From Kibdelosporangium philippinense (lineage in GTDB: Bacteria; Actinomycetota; Actinomycetes; Mycobacteriales; Pseudonocardiaceae), in contig NZ_JAJVCN010000001.1 in NCBI RefSeq assembly GCF_021390435.2, forward strand, positions 1,426,001-1,490,000: a DNA stretch of 64,000 nucleotides, written 5' to 3'. The position numbers were made by a program, and so were the translations under genes. Of this stretch, positions 47,601 through 57,067 are shown in pieces (positions within the stretch are counted from its first letter, which is position 1; every line of letters begins with the position of its first letter). The notes under the pieces were generated by a model. The model was given only the letters and a program-made list of their open reading frames with translations, did no database searches and was not told the DNA's origin.

Positions 47601-50585
47601 GGCGGTTGGCAGACCTACACCAACTCCACTGTGGAGCTGTCCAACCCGCCAACGCCTAGCGGGCCGCTGTACTTCATCGCCCGCCGGCCGGTCGGCAACA
47701 ACACCAACGCGTCGCTGTTCAACGTCAACTGGGTCGACTTCGTCGGTCGTGGCGTGACCGAGAACCAGCGTCCAAATGTGACAGTGAGCGGAACACCGAC
47801 TCGAGGAACATCGCCGCTGACGGTGAACTTCCAGTCAACCGCGACCGATCCCGAAGGTGACAACCCGCTGACCTACAAGTGGGACTTCGGGGTGGCGGGT
47901 GCACCGCAGCCGACAACGCCGAACGCGAGCTACACCTACCAAGCGCCAGGTAGTTACGACGCGAAGGTCACCGTGACGGACGCGAAGGGCGCGGCGAGGT
48001 CGGCGAGCGTGCCGATCATTGTGGACAGTCCACCGACGACATGCCTGTCCGGGCGGTCGGACTCCTTCGACGGCCCGCTCAGTCGTACCAAGTGGACAGT
48101 CATTCGGGAGAACCAGGACATGTCCGTCTCCGGCGGCAGCCTGCACATCCCGACGGCGTTGGCGGAGATCTACGGCACCAACAACTCCACACCGGTGCCG
48201 AATATCGTCGCGCAGCCGATGCCGTCCGGCGCTTGGCAGGCCACCACAAAGGTGACCTTGGCGGCCCGTGACGCTTATCAGCAAGCAGGTCTTGTGCTGT
48301 ACGGCGACGACGACAACTACGCCAAGATGATGTTCCAAGCCCGTGGCACCGCGGACGCCAATGCCCGCATCTTCCAGTTCATCCGGGAAGACAAGGGCGT
48401 TCCGAACGAGGTGGCCGCGTCCAACACCGCCAACCTCGGTGCGGCGTTCCCGGACACCGCCTACCTCCGGCTGTCCAGCGACGGGACGTACGTGACCGCG
48501 TCCTATTCGGCGGACGGTCTGTCGTGGACTCCGATGCCGCAGACGGACAAACTGATCGCCGGGATTCCGAACCCGCGCATCGGCCTGATGTCCTTCGCCA
48601 GCACTGGAAACCGTCCGGTGATCGACGCGGCGTTCGACTGGTTCCAGATCGTGCCGGACGACACCGCGAGCGCGCCCGGCCCGAACGACGAGTTCGACGG
48701 GTCCGCATTGGACACCTGCCGGTGGGGCACGGTCATCCGCCCTGACCCGGCCGCTGTGCGCGTGACCGGCGGAAACTTCGAGATCGACACCAGCACGGGT
48801 GACATCTACGGCACGGGCAACACCGGACCGAAGAACTTCACCCTCCAGACACCGCCAAGCGGTGACTGGATCGTCGAGACCAAAGTGGACGCCAGCGCGC
48901 TCAACGAGCAGTACCAACAGGCTGGCCTGATCGCTTATCTCGACGACGGCAACTACGTCAAGCTCGACTACGTTGCCGACAACGCGGCCGGTTCACCGGT
49001 CACTCGTCGGATCGAGTTGCGCAGTGAAGTCGGGGACGCTGTTCAGGACCCACAGCCGTCGGCAGGTAACCTCACCCAAGGTGTCTGGTTCCTGCGTTTG
49101 GCCAAGCAGGGCAACACGTATCGCGGGTCTTACTCCGCGGACGGGACAACATGGACCGAGTTGGGGCAGACGGTGAACAACGCCGCCGTGGTCTCCGGCA
49201 AGGTCGGGTTGTTCGCACTGGGAACCAACCAAACGGCGCCGAAGACGGTCAAGTTCGACTACTTCCGTGCCTCGTGGGGCCAGCCAGCAGACTCGGAGGC
49301 CCCGGTGACAACCGCGGTCACCGATCCTGCCGCAGACTGGTCCAAGAGCCCGGTGACGGTCACCTTGGCCGCTACCGACTCGGGCAGCGGTGTAGACCGC
49401 ACTGAATATAGTGTGGACGGTGGCTTGTGGACTCCGTACACGGCGCCATTTGTCGTTGGCTCCGATGGAACCCATCAGGTGAGCTACCGTTCCGCGGACA
49501 AGGCGGGCAATGTCGAGACTGCCAAGACCGTGACGGTCAAGGTGGACGCGACGGCGCCGACCGTGACCGCGGTGACCACTCCGGCGGCCCCGGATGGCCA
49601 GAACGGCTGGTTCACCGGCAGTGTCTCGGTTGCCGTAACAGGCGCTGACGCTACTTCCGGGGTTTCCACCACCGAGTTCAGCGTCGACAATGGACCGTGG
49701 ACGCCGTACATCGACCCGGTCAGCGTCTCGGCGGACGGCAGCCACACCGTTGCCTACCGTGTCACGGACGCCGCAGGCAACACGTTCTCGGCATCGTTGC
49801 CCGTGAACAAAGATGCGGCCGCGCCGCTGACCACGGCCGAGTTCGCCGCGCCGAACGACGACGGATGGCACGCTGGTGCCATCCCGGTGACACTGTCCGC
49901 AGTGGACCCGACATCCGGAGTCGTCTCGACGCAGTACTCATTGGACGGAGGGCCGTGGCAGCCTTACACAGAGCCGGTGAACGTCACCGGCGACGGCACC
50001 CACACGGTCGCATACCGATCCACTGACCGCGCAGGCAACGTCGAACAGCAAAAAGCCGCAACCGTGAAGATCGACGGCACAAAGCCGACGGTCCTCATCT
50101 CAGGGGTGGCCGACGGCCAGATCTACGGCGACAGCCAAGATCTGCGGATCAGCTGGCAAGCGGTCGATCCCACCTCAGGAATCAAATCGGTAACCGGAGC
50201 ACTGGACGGAAGACAATACACATCCGGTTCACTGCAGGCACTGTACGAACTGGGCCTCAACATCCACACCCTGTCGGTGACAGCAGTGGACAAGGCCGGA
50301 AACCAGACCGTGCAGACAGTGTCGTTCGGTGTCACCACATCGACACGGGACATCGGCAACCTGATCGACCGATTCCGAGCGGTGAGCTGGCTGTCCCAAG
50401 CCACCGCGAACAAACTGCACGCGCAGTTGACCAAGGTGCGCAAGGCCGAAGCGGCAGGCAACGACACGAAGACCGTGAAGGAACTCAAGGAGTTCCGCAA
50501 GGTAGTCGCCACGGTCCCAGCCGTCGAAGTCCGCCAAGTCCTCACCAGGGACACCGACGCACTGATCGCGCGAATCCCCCAGTAA
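44625..50585 (+). CDS. Giant secreted ThuA-sorbosone dehydrogenase-PKD-Ig-like-FIMAH protein
   Basis: 1986 residues from ATG 44625 (GGGAGAG upstream) with a Sec signal (LSVAAVVVTGLSVATAGATA). Order: a ThuA-like domain (RALVFSKTAGFRHDTI, GGYAGVHAAADTEY); a glucose/sorbosone dehydrogenase propeller (NPMMLDVAPDGRVFYIDR, LRGKVLRIRP, NPFRIGLDPKT); PKD domains (YAWDFDGNGTTD, YKWDFGVAG); a carbohydrate-binding-like domain; two related concanavalin-like domains (each with ANLGAAF/YQQAGL blocks); three OmpL47-type repeats (EYSVDGGLWTPYT and relatives); and a C-terminal FIMAH-type helical domain. It probably oxidises or binds extracellular sugars. The substrate is unknown. Confidence 0.85.
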   Translation: MIRKSLRAAGRRVLSVAAVVVTGLSVATAGATAAPEDDPSFRALVFSKTAGFRHDTIPDGIAAIQKLGEQHNFTVDATEDAAAFTDANLARYQVVIFMSTTGDVLDDPQQAAFERYVRAGGGYAGVHAAADTEYGWAWYGSLVGGYFKQHPAPQQATVKVEDPAHPSTQGLPTLWSRTDEWYDYQTNPRPNVHVLASLDERTYTGGTMGTDHPITWCQDYDGGRSWYTGLGHTKESYTEPNFLHLLLGGIQTAAGVVPSDCAASQDKSFEKVTLDDNTSNPMMLDVAPDGRVFYIDRLGDVKVIRPTGGVVTAGHLNVFTANESGLLGVALDPGFATNNWIWLYYSPVGKDVDRLSRITVNADSTLDFASEKTVLEVPVQRAECCHHGGGMVFDKQTGDLWLANGDNTNPFASDGYTPIDERPGRSAWDAQATSGNTNDLRGKVLRIRPQADGTYTIPEGNLFAPGTANTRAEIYAMGMRNPFRIGLDPKTHKLLVANYGPDAGNPSATRGPENTVEWDILNQPGNYGWPYCIGNNRPYNDYDFATSTAGAAFNCANPVNNSPNNTGLTNLPPSLAATVYYHYQADPAFPELGGGGAPMAGPAYRYDPALASDRKWPAYWDGKAIFGEWNQNTLFSFQLTEDGSKLADISRIFGSMGFKKPMDMKYGPDGALYLVEWGSGFGGDNTDSGIYRIDYVQGNRAPIAKAVADRTSGPAPLAVAFSSAGSRDPDGTPITYAWDFDGNGTTDSTEANPTVTYTQNGNFSATLTVSDADGRTATANVPITVGNSAPTVTLNLPPNGGVFDWGDQVRFGITITDPEDGTINCDDVRLQSILGHDSHGHPLDQYSGCGELVQTTLSSGHSDSDNVFAVLEASYTDKGGAGGSAPLTGRAEAILQPKHKQAEFFSATGRLPGSSSSGDPGVQVETASDPQGGFRNIGFIEPDDWWSFNPVSLTNVDDLRFRVASGAAGGVIEVRSGALDGPIVGTATVPATGGWQTYTNSTVELSNPPTPSGPLYFIARRPVGNNTNASLFNVNWVDFVGRGVTENQRPNVTVSGTPTRGTSPLTVNFQSTATDPEGDNPLTYKWDFGVAGAPQPTTPNASYTYQAPGSYDAKVTVTDAKGAARSASVPIIVDSPPTTCLSGRSDSFDGPLSRTKWTVIRENQDMSVSGGSLHIPTALAEIYGTNNSTPVPNIVAQPMPSGAWQATTKVTLAARDAYQQAGLVLYGDDDNYAKMMFQARGTADANARIFQFIREDKGVPNEVAASNTANLGAAFPDTAYLRLSSDGTYVTASYSADGLSWTPMPQTDKLIAGIPNPRIGLMSFASTGNRPVIDAAFDWFQIVPDDTASAPGPNDEFDGSALDTCRWGTVIRPDPAAVRVTGGNFEIDTSTGDIYGTGNTGPKNFTLQTPPSGDWIVETKVDASALNEQYQQAGLIAYLDDGNYVKLDYVADNAAGSPVTRRIELRSEVGDAVQDPQPSAGNLTQGVWFLRLAKQGNTYRGSYSADGTTWTELGQTVNNAAVVSGKVGLFALGTNQTAPKTVKFDYFRASWGQPADSEAPVTTAVTDPAADWSKSPVTVTLAATDSGSGVDRTEYSVDGGLWTPYTAPFVVGSDGTHQVSYRSADKAGNVETAKTVTVKVDATAPTVTAVTTPAAPDGQNGWFTGSVSVAVTGADATSGVSTTEFSVDNGPWTPYIDPVSVSADGSHTVAYRVTDAAGNTFSASLPVNKDAAAPLTTAEFAAPNDDGWHAGAIPVTLSAVDPTSGVVSTQYSLDGGPWQPYTEPVNVTGDGTHTVAYRSTDRAGNVEQQKAATVKIDGTKPTVLISGVADGQIYGDSQDLRISWQAVDPTSGIKSVTGALDGRQYTSGSLQALYELGLNIHTLSVTAVDKAGNQTVQTVSFGVTTSTRDIGNLIDRFRAVSWLSQATANKLHAQLTKVRKAEAAGNDTKTVKELKEFRKVVATVPAVEVRQVLTRDTDALIARIPQ

Positions 50586-50591
50586 CCAGCC

Positions 50592-50621
50592 GGGTGGGAC
50601 GCTCCCCGGAGCGTCCCACCC
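50592..50621 (+). terminator. Hairpin after the ThuA gene
   Basis: Perfect 14-bp stem GGGTGGGACGCTCC / GGAGCGTCCCACCC with a 2-nt loop, between the giant gene and the next. It may attenuate read-through. Confidence 0.75.
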
Positions 50622-50640
50622 CTTCCCGTAAGGACAGCGC

Positions 50641-51171
50641 ATGACCCGCGCGATCTCGCTGCTTGTGGCTCTCGTGGTGACAGCCTTGCTGACCGCGGGT
50701 CCCGCGCACGCCCACGGCGGACCAATCAAGCTCGAGGTACAGGGCGACGGCGGCCAAGGCGTCAACGCCACTGTGACCTACCAGAACGACGGCCACATGG
50801 TGACCGACCAGGTTGTCCTGAGCTACACCGCTGTCACTCCCGATGGTCGGACCGCGGGGCCGGTCCGCATGATCGCTTCGTCCGAAGGCCAGGCTTTCTA
50901 CCGGAGTGAAGAACCGCTCCCGATCGGAAACTGGACGGTGACGGTGACCGCCACGCGGCCGTCCCAGGCCCAGAAAACCGTCGCTATCACGTCGACTCTC
51001 CTACCAACCCCGAAGCCCGTCGCGACCGACAGTCCAACCTCGACGATCGTGATCGTTCTTGTCGCAGTCGGCGCAGTTTTGATCTTGGGCGCGGTCACCA
51101 TCCTCGGCCGACGCCGAGCCCGCCGAGTCAACCTGGCAGGCCCAGCGAAGGGCAAACTCCAGCGCTACTGA
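50641..51171 (+). CDS. Secreted protein with C-terminal membrane anchor
   Basis: 176 residues: signal peptide ending AHA (cleavage before HGGPIKLEV), an Ig-like/CopC-like beta domain (VTYQNDGHMVTDQVVLSYTA), then a membrane helix (IVIVLVAVGAVLILGAVTIL) and a basic tail. The His exposed after cleavage recalls copper-binding CopC/YtkA proteins, but no metal motif is certain. It follows the giant secreted protein by 55 nt. Confidence 0.75.
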   Translation: MTRAISLLVALVVTALLTAGPAHAHGGPIKLEVQGDGGQGVNATVTYQNDGHMVTDQVVLSYTAVTPDGRTAGPVRMIASSEGQAFYRSEEPLPIGNWTVTVTATRPSQAQKTVAITSTLLPTPKPVATDSPTSTIVIVLVAVGAVLILGAVTILGRRRARRVNLAGPAKGKLQRY

Positions 51172-51173
51172 GC

Positions 51174-51416
51174 TCAGCGGCGGCCTGACTGGACAAGCAG
51201 CTGGTTTGCTTGGTCTTTGGACATTTGGCTCGTGTAGCCGCAGAACGTGCATTGCGTGGTGTGTTTGATCTTCACCGGGAACAGCGGGATGAAGAAGAGC
51301 GTGAACTTCGTGACGGCCTTGTGCAGCGGATGTGCCACGGAGTTGCCACATCGGGGGCACATCAGCATCAGCATCGCCAGGACGAAAACCTTGGTCCGGA
51401 AGCCGAAAATCACCAT
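51174..51416 (-). CDS. Zinc-ribbon small membrane protein
   Basis: 80 residues with CPRCGNS and CTFCGYTS framing a hydrophobic stretch (TKFTLFFIPLFPVKI), the layout of small actinobacterial zinc-ribbon membrane proteins. Its ATG directly follows the SARP gene's TAA, so the two are co-transcribed. Confidence 0.8.
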   Translation of the reverse strand: MVIFGFRTKVFVLAMLMLMCPRCGNSVAHPLHKAVTKFTLFFIPLFPVKIKHTTQCTFCGYTSQMSKDQANQLLVQSGRR

Positions 51417-54400
51417 TTACGTCGCACTCCTCGTTTCCTGGCTGACCAGGCCTTCGATATCCAGATCTCTACCGCGCGCGAGTTCGGCGGCCAGGGCGTC
51501 CTCGCCGAGGGAAGCACGCAACAAAGCGGTGATCCGGTCAACGTCACCGCGTTCCGCAGCGGGCAGTGGGGCGCCGACGGATTCGCGGGCGGCGGTGGCC
51601 GCGCCGAGCAAATGGGCCGCCAATGTATGCGAGCCGGACAGGGCCCGGGCTTCCGATAGGCCTTCGAGGGCGTGGGCGACCGCACGCGGGTTACCGGTTG
51701 CCCATGCGGTCGTCAGTCCTTCGCGGTGGAGGTCCAGTGCCGCAGTGACGTCGCCGCGTTGGGCGGCGTTGAAGCCCAGTTCGGTCAGGCCGAATGCCAC
51801 CCCGACGTCGTAGTTGATTTGACGTTCCCAGCGCAGCAACGGCTGGAGCAATTCCTCGGCGGCTTCGTGGCGGCCCTGTCTGCGGGCCAGCATTGCGAGG
51901 CCACCGCGGGCCATGTTCACGCTGGCCTCGCCGGATTTGTCGGTGGCTACCCGCAGTGAGCGTTCCAGGAACTCCTGGGCCGCCGCATGGTCTCCGGCGA
52001 GCATGGCGTGACGGCCCATCCTGGCCAGCTGTTGTGTCAAGAGTGGCCAGATCTCCAGCTCCTGCGCCATCTGCAGGGCGTCGTGCTGCAACTGGCCGGA
52101 TGTCTGGTGGTCGCCAGCGAACTCGGCGAGCTGCCCCAAGGTCTCCGCGGCGTGGATTTGGCCCCAGCGGTCGCCGGTCGACGCGAAGATCTCCGCGGCG
52201 GTGGTGGCGTTCTGCTGAGCGGCGGCCAGGTCGCCGCGCATCAACGCGAGCTCGGCCAACGTGCATAGCCCTGCCGCGAGGCTCCATTGGTCGTCGAGTG
52301 ACCGGAAGACGGTCAGGGCATCGGAGACCATGTCGGTTGCGGCCTCCGGTGTTCCGCTGCGGCCGACGTAGCCGAACAGCCAGCGAGCGCGGGCACGAGC
52401 CGCGGGGTCCTGGTACTGGTCGAGCACGGCCTGCCCGTGCTCCAACGGTGTGCTGTCACTGCCCTTCAGGTACGCGAACGCAATCTGCCACGCCTGCGCG
52501 TCAGCCCGTACGTCCGCTGGCGCGTCGGCGGCGACCGCCAGAGCAGTGGTGAGAGACCGGTGTGCCTCCTGATACTTGCCACGCAAGAACCCGTACCACG
52601 ACAACGCGTTGACGAGCCGCAACGCAAGCACGGCCGAGTTGTCACGGACGGCCGTGGCCAAAGCTGCGCGCAGGTTGCCACCTTCGGCGTCGAGCCGTTG
52701 CAGCCATAGCCGCTGATCGGGTCCACGCAGGTGACTGTCAGCCTGTTCGGCGAACGCCACGTAGTAAGCCGCATGGGCCTGACGCACCGCGCTGTCCTCG
52801 TCAGCTTCGGCCAGGCGCTGACGCCCATAATCCGCGACGGTTTCCAACAGTCGGTAACGCACGCCATGAGGCGTCTCGGTTGTCACGACGAGCGAACGGT
52901 CCACGAGTCGCGCGAGCAGGTCGAGAACGTCATAAGCCTCGACGTCATCACCCGCGCAGACGGCCTCGGCGGAAGCGAGCGTGCTGCCGTCGGCGTGTAC
53001 GGCCAACCGTCTGAGCACCGCGCGTTCGGTGCTGGACAACAGGTCCCAGCTCCAGTCGATCATCGCGCGCAGCGTCTGCTGGCGGGCAGGCGCGGTGCGG
53101 TGCCCGCTGGTCAGCACACGGAACCGGTCCTCCAACCGGACCGCCAGGTCATGCACGCCCAGCACACGCACCCGAGTCGCGGCCAGTTCCAAAGCGAGCG
53201 GAAGGCCGTCGAGCCTATGGCAGATCGCGGCGATGGCCTGGGCGTTGTCACGCGTGACAACGAATCCCGGAGTGACGGCCGCGGTCCGCGCCACGAACAA
53301 CTGGACCGCGGGTGATTCGCTGACGTCCGCGAGGTTCTCCGGCAGGGCCAAGGGCGAGACTGGGAAGAGCTGTTCGCCCGCGATGGCCAAAGGTTCACGG
53401 CTCGTGGCAAGGACTTTCAGGGATGGCACGGACTTCAGCAGCACCTCGGTCAGCGCGGCCACAGGTTCGATCAAGTGCTCGCAGTTGTCCAGCAGGAGCA
53501 GAATCTGCTTACGCCGCAACGCTTCGGTCAGCCTTTCGGTGGATCTGCCCGAGGTCGTGTCGTCACGGATGCCCAGCGCGGAGCTCACCATGTCCGCGAG
53601 CGCGTCAGGCGTCGCGCCATCCCCATCGAACCCAGCGAGCTCGACAAGGCACACGTCATCAAGGCGCCGCGCGGATTCAAGGGACAGCTGGGTTTTGCCA
53701 ACACCACCAGGGCCGGTAAGCGTCACCAGCCGGGCATGGTCGAGCAACCGGCCGATCTCGTCGAGTTCAGCCGCACGGCCGACGAGGTCGACGACCGGCG
53801 CAGTGATGTTCGATGCCTTGGGGGAGGGGGTCAGCGCGGAGTCCTGACGCAGGATCGACTCGTACAACGCGGCCAGCTCTGGACTGGGATCGACGCCCAG
53901 CTCGTCGGAAAGCCTTGTGGCCAGCGCGCGGTAGCACTCAAGGGCCTCCGCCTGCCGCCCAGACCGGTACAACGCGCGCATCAGCGCGGCGGAAAGCCTT
54001 TCATGCAAAGGGTTTTCCGAGACCAACTGGCTCAGTTCGCCAACCAGGCCACTGTGTTGACCGGCCTTCAACCGTGCCTCGGCGTGGTCTTCCAAAGCCG
54101 ACAGCCGCAGCTCGGTGAGTTGCGCGATCGGCGGGCCCGCGAACGCCTGGTCAGCGAAATCCGCGAACGCCGGACCACGCCAGAGCTCCAGCGCCTCGGC
54201 CGGTCGTCCGGCACGCACCAGATTGGCGAACTGGTCGGCATCGACCGCGTCCGGCGAGGCACGGACCAAGTAGCCCGACGGGCCGGACACGATGATGTCC
54301 CGCTTGACATCGTCAAGGGCCTTACGCAGCTGCGAGACCTTCACCTGTAGCGCAGCCTGCGCGTTGCGTGGGGCGTCGTCGCCCCAGAGGTCGTCGATCA

Positions 54401-54536
54401 GCCGGTCAGCGGTCACCGGTTCGCCGCGGTGCACGAGCAGGACGGCCAACAGGGCGCGGACCTTGGCGCCGGGGATCGTGACCGGTGTCCCCTCATCCGT
54501 CCACACGGCAACCGGGCCGAGCACGCCGAACCGCAT
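51417..54536 (-). CDS. AfsR-like SARP regulator (BTAD-NB-ARC-TPR)
   Basis: 1039 residues. N-terminal winged helix (MRFGVLGPVAVWTDEGTPV), BTAD helices (near 90-245, ending LSDELGVDPSPELAALYESI), an NB-ARC ATPase (VTLTGPGGVGKTQLSLESA as P-loop, ILLLLDNCEHLIEPVAALTE as Walker B, GLPLALELAATRVRVL), then TPR-like helices. These proteins activate secondary metabolism or stress genes through ATP-gated binding. It is divergent from the FMN reductase/MFS pair, which may be its target. Confidence 0.93.
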   Translation of the reverse strand: MRFGVLGPVAVWTDEGTPVTIPGAKVRALLAVLLVHRGEPVTADRLIDDLWGDDAPRNAQAALQVKVSQLRKALDDVKRDIIVSGPSGYLVRASPDAVDADQFANLVRAGRPAEALELWRGPAFADFADQAFAGPPIAQLTELRLSALEDHAEARLKAGQHSGLVGELSQLVSENPLHERLSAALMRALYRSGRQAEALECYRALATRLSDELGVDPSPELAALYESILRQDSALTPSPKASNITAPVVDLVGRAAELDEIGRLLDHARLVTLTGPGGVGKTQLSLESARRLDDVCLVELAGFDGDGATPDALADMVSSALGIRDDTTSGRSTERLTEALRRKQILLLLDNCEHLIEPVAALTEVLLKSVPSLKVLATSREPLAIAGEQLFPVSPLALPENLADVSESPAVQLFVARTAAVTPGFVVTRDNAQAIAAICHRLDGLPLALELAATRVRVLGVHDLAVRLEDRFRVLTSGHRTAPARQQTLRAMIDWSWDLLSSTERAVLRRLAVHADGSTLASAEAVCAGDDVEAYDVLDLLARLVDRSLVVTTETPHGVRYRLLETVADYGRQRLAEADEDSAVRQAHAAYYVAFAEQADSHLRGPDQRLWLQRLDAEGGNLRAALATAVRDNSAVLALRLVNALSWYGFLRGKYQEAHRSLTTALAVAADAPADVRADAQAWQIAFAYLKGSDSTPLEHGQAVLDQYQDPAARARARWLFGYVGRSGTPEAATDMVSDALTVFRSLDDQWSLAAGLCTLAELALMRGDLAAAQQNATTAAEIFASTGDRWGQIHAAETLGQLAEFAGDHQTSGQLQHDALQMAQELEIWPLLTQQLARMGRHAMLAGDHAAAQEFLERSLRVATDKSGEASVNMARGGLAMLARRQGRHEAAEELLQPLLRWERQINYDVGVAFGLTELGFNAAQRGDVTAALDLHREGLTTAWATGNPRAVAHALEGLSEARALSGSHTLAAHLLGAATAARESVGAPLPAAERGDVDRITALLRASLGEDALAAELARGRDLDIEGLVSQETRSAT

Positions 54537-54635
54537 TTACCGAGCATATCGGCGCGGGCCGTAAGCGCGTGGAAAGAACGCCGTAAGTGCAGGCAAGCAC
54601 GGTGAACACCACACCGAGTTGGAAGGACGAAAACG

Positions 54636-55178
54636 ATGAACATCCTCGCGATCTCCGGCAGCCTGCGTACCGACTCACACAGCACCAAGCTGCTGCGCAC
54701 CGCCGCCGGACTGACTTCGATTCAGCTGTGGAACGCCTTGGCGACCGTGCCGCCGTTCAACGAGGACCACGAGGACGCGCCCGCCGACGCGGTGCACGCC
54801 ATGCGTGCCGAGGTGGCCGCGGCCGACGCCCTGCTCATCGCGACGCCGGAGTACAACACCACCATCCCCGGCCAGCTGAAGAACGCGCTGGACTGGATGT
54901 CCCGGCCGTACCTGGAGGGCGTGCTGGTCGACAAGCCGGTCGCGGTCGTGGGCGTCAGCCCCAGCGACTACGGCGCCGACTGGGCCCAGAACGACCTGCG
55001 CAAGGTCCTGAAGGTGTGCGGCGCCCACGTCGTCGAGCGGCACCTGTGCATTCCCCGCGCCGACACCGCGTTCGACACCGATGGCCAGCTGCGTGACACG
55101 GCCGCGCAAGCGACGCTCGCTCTGCTGCTGGACGACCTGGGCGCCCTGGTCAACGACCGTGCGGCGGTGTTGGCATGA
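54636..55178 (+). CDS. NADPH-dependent FMN reductase
   Basis: 180-residue flavodoxin-like protein: LAISGSLRTDSHSTKLLRTA with the phosphate-binding loop and LLIATPEYNTTIPGQLKNAL with the flavin motif PEYN. It acts as an NAD(P)H:FMN or quinone reductase. ATG start, with GGAAGGA upstream. It overlaps the next gene by ATGA. Confidence 0.9.
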   Translation: MNILAISGSLRTDSHSTKLLRTAAGLTSIQLWNALATVPPFNEDHEDAPADAVHAMRAEVAAADALLIATPEYNTTIPGQLKNALDWMSRPYLEGVLVDKPVAVVGVSPSDYGADWAQNDLRKVLKVCGAHVVERHLCIPRADTAFDTDGQLRDTAAQATLALLLDDLGALVNDRAAVLA

Positions 55179-56335
55179 CGACCGCGGTTGTCCGAGTGGC
55201 GGCGCCGTGGCTGGCGTTGCTGGCGGCGCCCATGTCGTTCGGGATCGCCGGGCTCGCATTGATCTTGCCCGAGGCCGCCGATGTCCTCCAGGTCTCGCTG
55301 GCGTCAGCGACCGTCATCGTGGTCGCGTTCGGATGGGGAATAGCGGTCGGAACGCCGTTACTCGCCGGGTTGCTGAGTCACAAGGGCACCAGATTCACGT
55401 TGCTGGCGTGCGCTGCGCTCGTCGGCGCGGGGACGGTTCTCATGGTGGCGGTCCCAGCGCTGCCGGTGCTCGTGGTGGGTAGCGCGCTGCAGGCACTGGG
55501 TATGGCCGGGCAGGTGGTCATCGCCATGCATTTGGCGGGCACGCCCGCGGCGCTTGGAGTTGTCACGGCGTCAATGGCGTCGGTTGGTGCCGTTTCTCCG
55601 CTGGCCGGGTCCGCGGTCGCGGACCTGCTGTCGTGGCAAGCGGTCCTGGCGTTGCCCGCGCTCAGCCTGCTCGCGATACCGGCGATCATCGGGCGCGCGC
55701 TGCCCGCGCCACCCGCCGAGCGTCAGTTCGACGCGACGGGCGCGATTCTGGTGACCGCGCTCGTGACCGCGTTGACGGTCGTTCCGCATCAGCCGTTGAT
55801 CGCGGCCGCGGCTGCGGTGCTGGCCGCGGTTCTGGTTGCCGCGCACTTGCGCCGTGAACCGGACGGGTTCTTGCCAGCCATCCTTGTGCGGACACCGGAG
55901 TTCCGGACGGCCGCGCTGCTGGGTGTGGCTTTGGCTGTGGCCAACTTCGGGATCCTGTACGCGGCGCCGCGGATGCTGGCCGACCGGTTGGCGTGGACGA
56001 CTGGCGAAGTCGGGACCTTGATGGTCTTTCCGTACCTTGCGGGCGGACTGGCGTCCTGGTTCCTGATCACGGCGGCGGCCCGGATGCTGTTGGGTGGCCT
56101 CGCGGCAGCGGCGACGATAGCCGTGGTGATCGTCGTGTTGGGCTCGCCGGTCGCATTGCTGGTCGTCGCGATGTTCCTGGCTTCACTCGTGGCTGCCACC
56201 GGGCAGGGCGTACTCGTCGTCCGTGCCACTGGTGCGTTGCCTGACCGGTACCGTGCGACCGCGGTTGGCATGATCACCCTTTGCTACTTGCTTGGTGCGG
56301 CTTTCGGGCCCGCGATCGCGGCCCTTGCGGCGTAG
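55175..56335 (+). CDS. MFS transporter
   Basis: 386 residues, about 12 membrane helices (AAPMSFGIAGLALILPEAAD, ALGMAGQVVIAMHLAG, LPDRYRATAVGMITLCYLLG). Coupled to the FMN reductase by overlap. Reductase plus exporter suggests detoxification of a redox-active compound. The substrate is unknown. Confidence 0.87.
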   Translation: MTTAVVRVAAPWLALLAAPMSFGIAGLALILPEAADVLQVSLASATVIVVAFGWGIAVGTPLLAGLLSHKGTRFTLLACAALVGAGTVLMVAVPALPVLVVGSALQALGMAGQVVIAMHLAGTPAALGVVTASMASVGAVSPLAGSAVADLLSWQAVLALPALSLLAIPAIIGRALPAPPAERQFDATGAILVTALVTALTVVPHQPLIAAAAAVLAAVLVAAHLRREPDGFLPAILVRTPEFRTAALLGVALAVANFGILYAAPRMLADRLAWTTGEVGTLMVFPYLAGGLASWFLITAAARMLLGGLAAAATIAVVIVVLGSPVALLVVAMFLASLVAATGQGVLVVRATGALPDRYRATAVGMITLCYLLGAAFGPAIAALAA

Positions 56336-56372
56336 GGGAGGCCTCCCCGGCTTCGTCGTTAGCGTCCGGTGC

Positions 56373-57024
56373 ATGGCGAAGCGAAATGGGTCGCTCACCT
56401 TGGTCCTGGTCCTTGTGGTTGGTGTGGTGGTCACCGCGATCACCGGCGCGGTCAAGCCTGTGCCCGCGGGCCAGTTCGCGTTGACCGGCCACTGGGTCTT
56501 CAATTCGCTTCTGCAGACGGTGTTCCAACGCCGATCACCTCGTACCAGATCTCCTGGCGGGCAAGTACCGGCCAAACAGCATCGACGACTGCCGCAAGTG
56601 GACAGCGATCCGTCACAATTTCCAGTCTTACCAACGGAAGCTCGTACGTGTTCACTGTGGCCGCCGTCAACCGGGTCGGCACTGGCGCCGGTGCGAGCGC
56701 GCAGGCGACTCCAACGTCACCGACGAGCCCGCCTGGCGTACCGGCAAACCTCTACGCGCGCATCAAGACCGGCGACACGGACGCGCGCGTGACCTGTCCG
56801 CCGCCGCCCCGAATGGCGCGCCTGTCACGGCTTACATTGTGAGCTGGCGCAGGGACGACGGCTCCTTTTCCGGCTCGGCCAGGGTTTCCGGCACCACGCG
56901 GAGCTTTCTGATCGAGGACATCGGGATCGAGCGGCCCTTCACGGTGACCGTGGTCGCCGAGAACAGCGTCGGCAGGGGAAGCCCGGCGACATTCCGTAAA
57001 ACCAAAGGAGATCGTCCCTCCTGA
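56373..57024 (+). pseudogene. Fibronectin type III surface protein, frameshifted
   Basis: The first frame gives a signal anchor (MAKRNGSLTLVLVLVVGVVV...). A second frame gives an FN3 domain (ITSYQISWRASTG, VTISSLTNGSSYVFTVAAVN). A third gives another FN3 domain (VTAYIVSWRRDDGSFS, FTVTVVAENSVGRGSPATF). Two frame changes and lost joining sequence break what was one gene. Confidence 0.75.
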
Positions 57025-57027
57025 GGG

Positions 57028-57062
57028 CAAGAGCGGGTACGGTGGGGGCGTACCCGCTCTTG
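57028..57062. terminator. Convergent terminator
   Basis: Perfect 14-bp stem CAAGAGCGGGTACG / CGTACCCGCTCTTG with a 7-nt loop, between the FN3 pseudogene and the DUF899 gene. Confidence 0.8.
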
Positions 57063-57067
57063 GCGGT

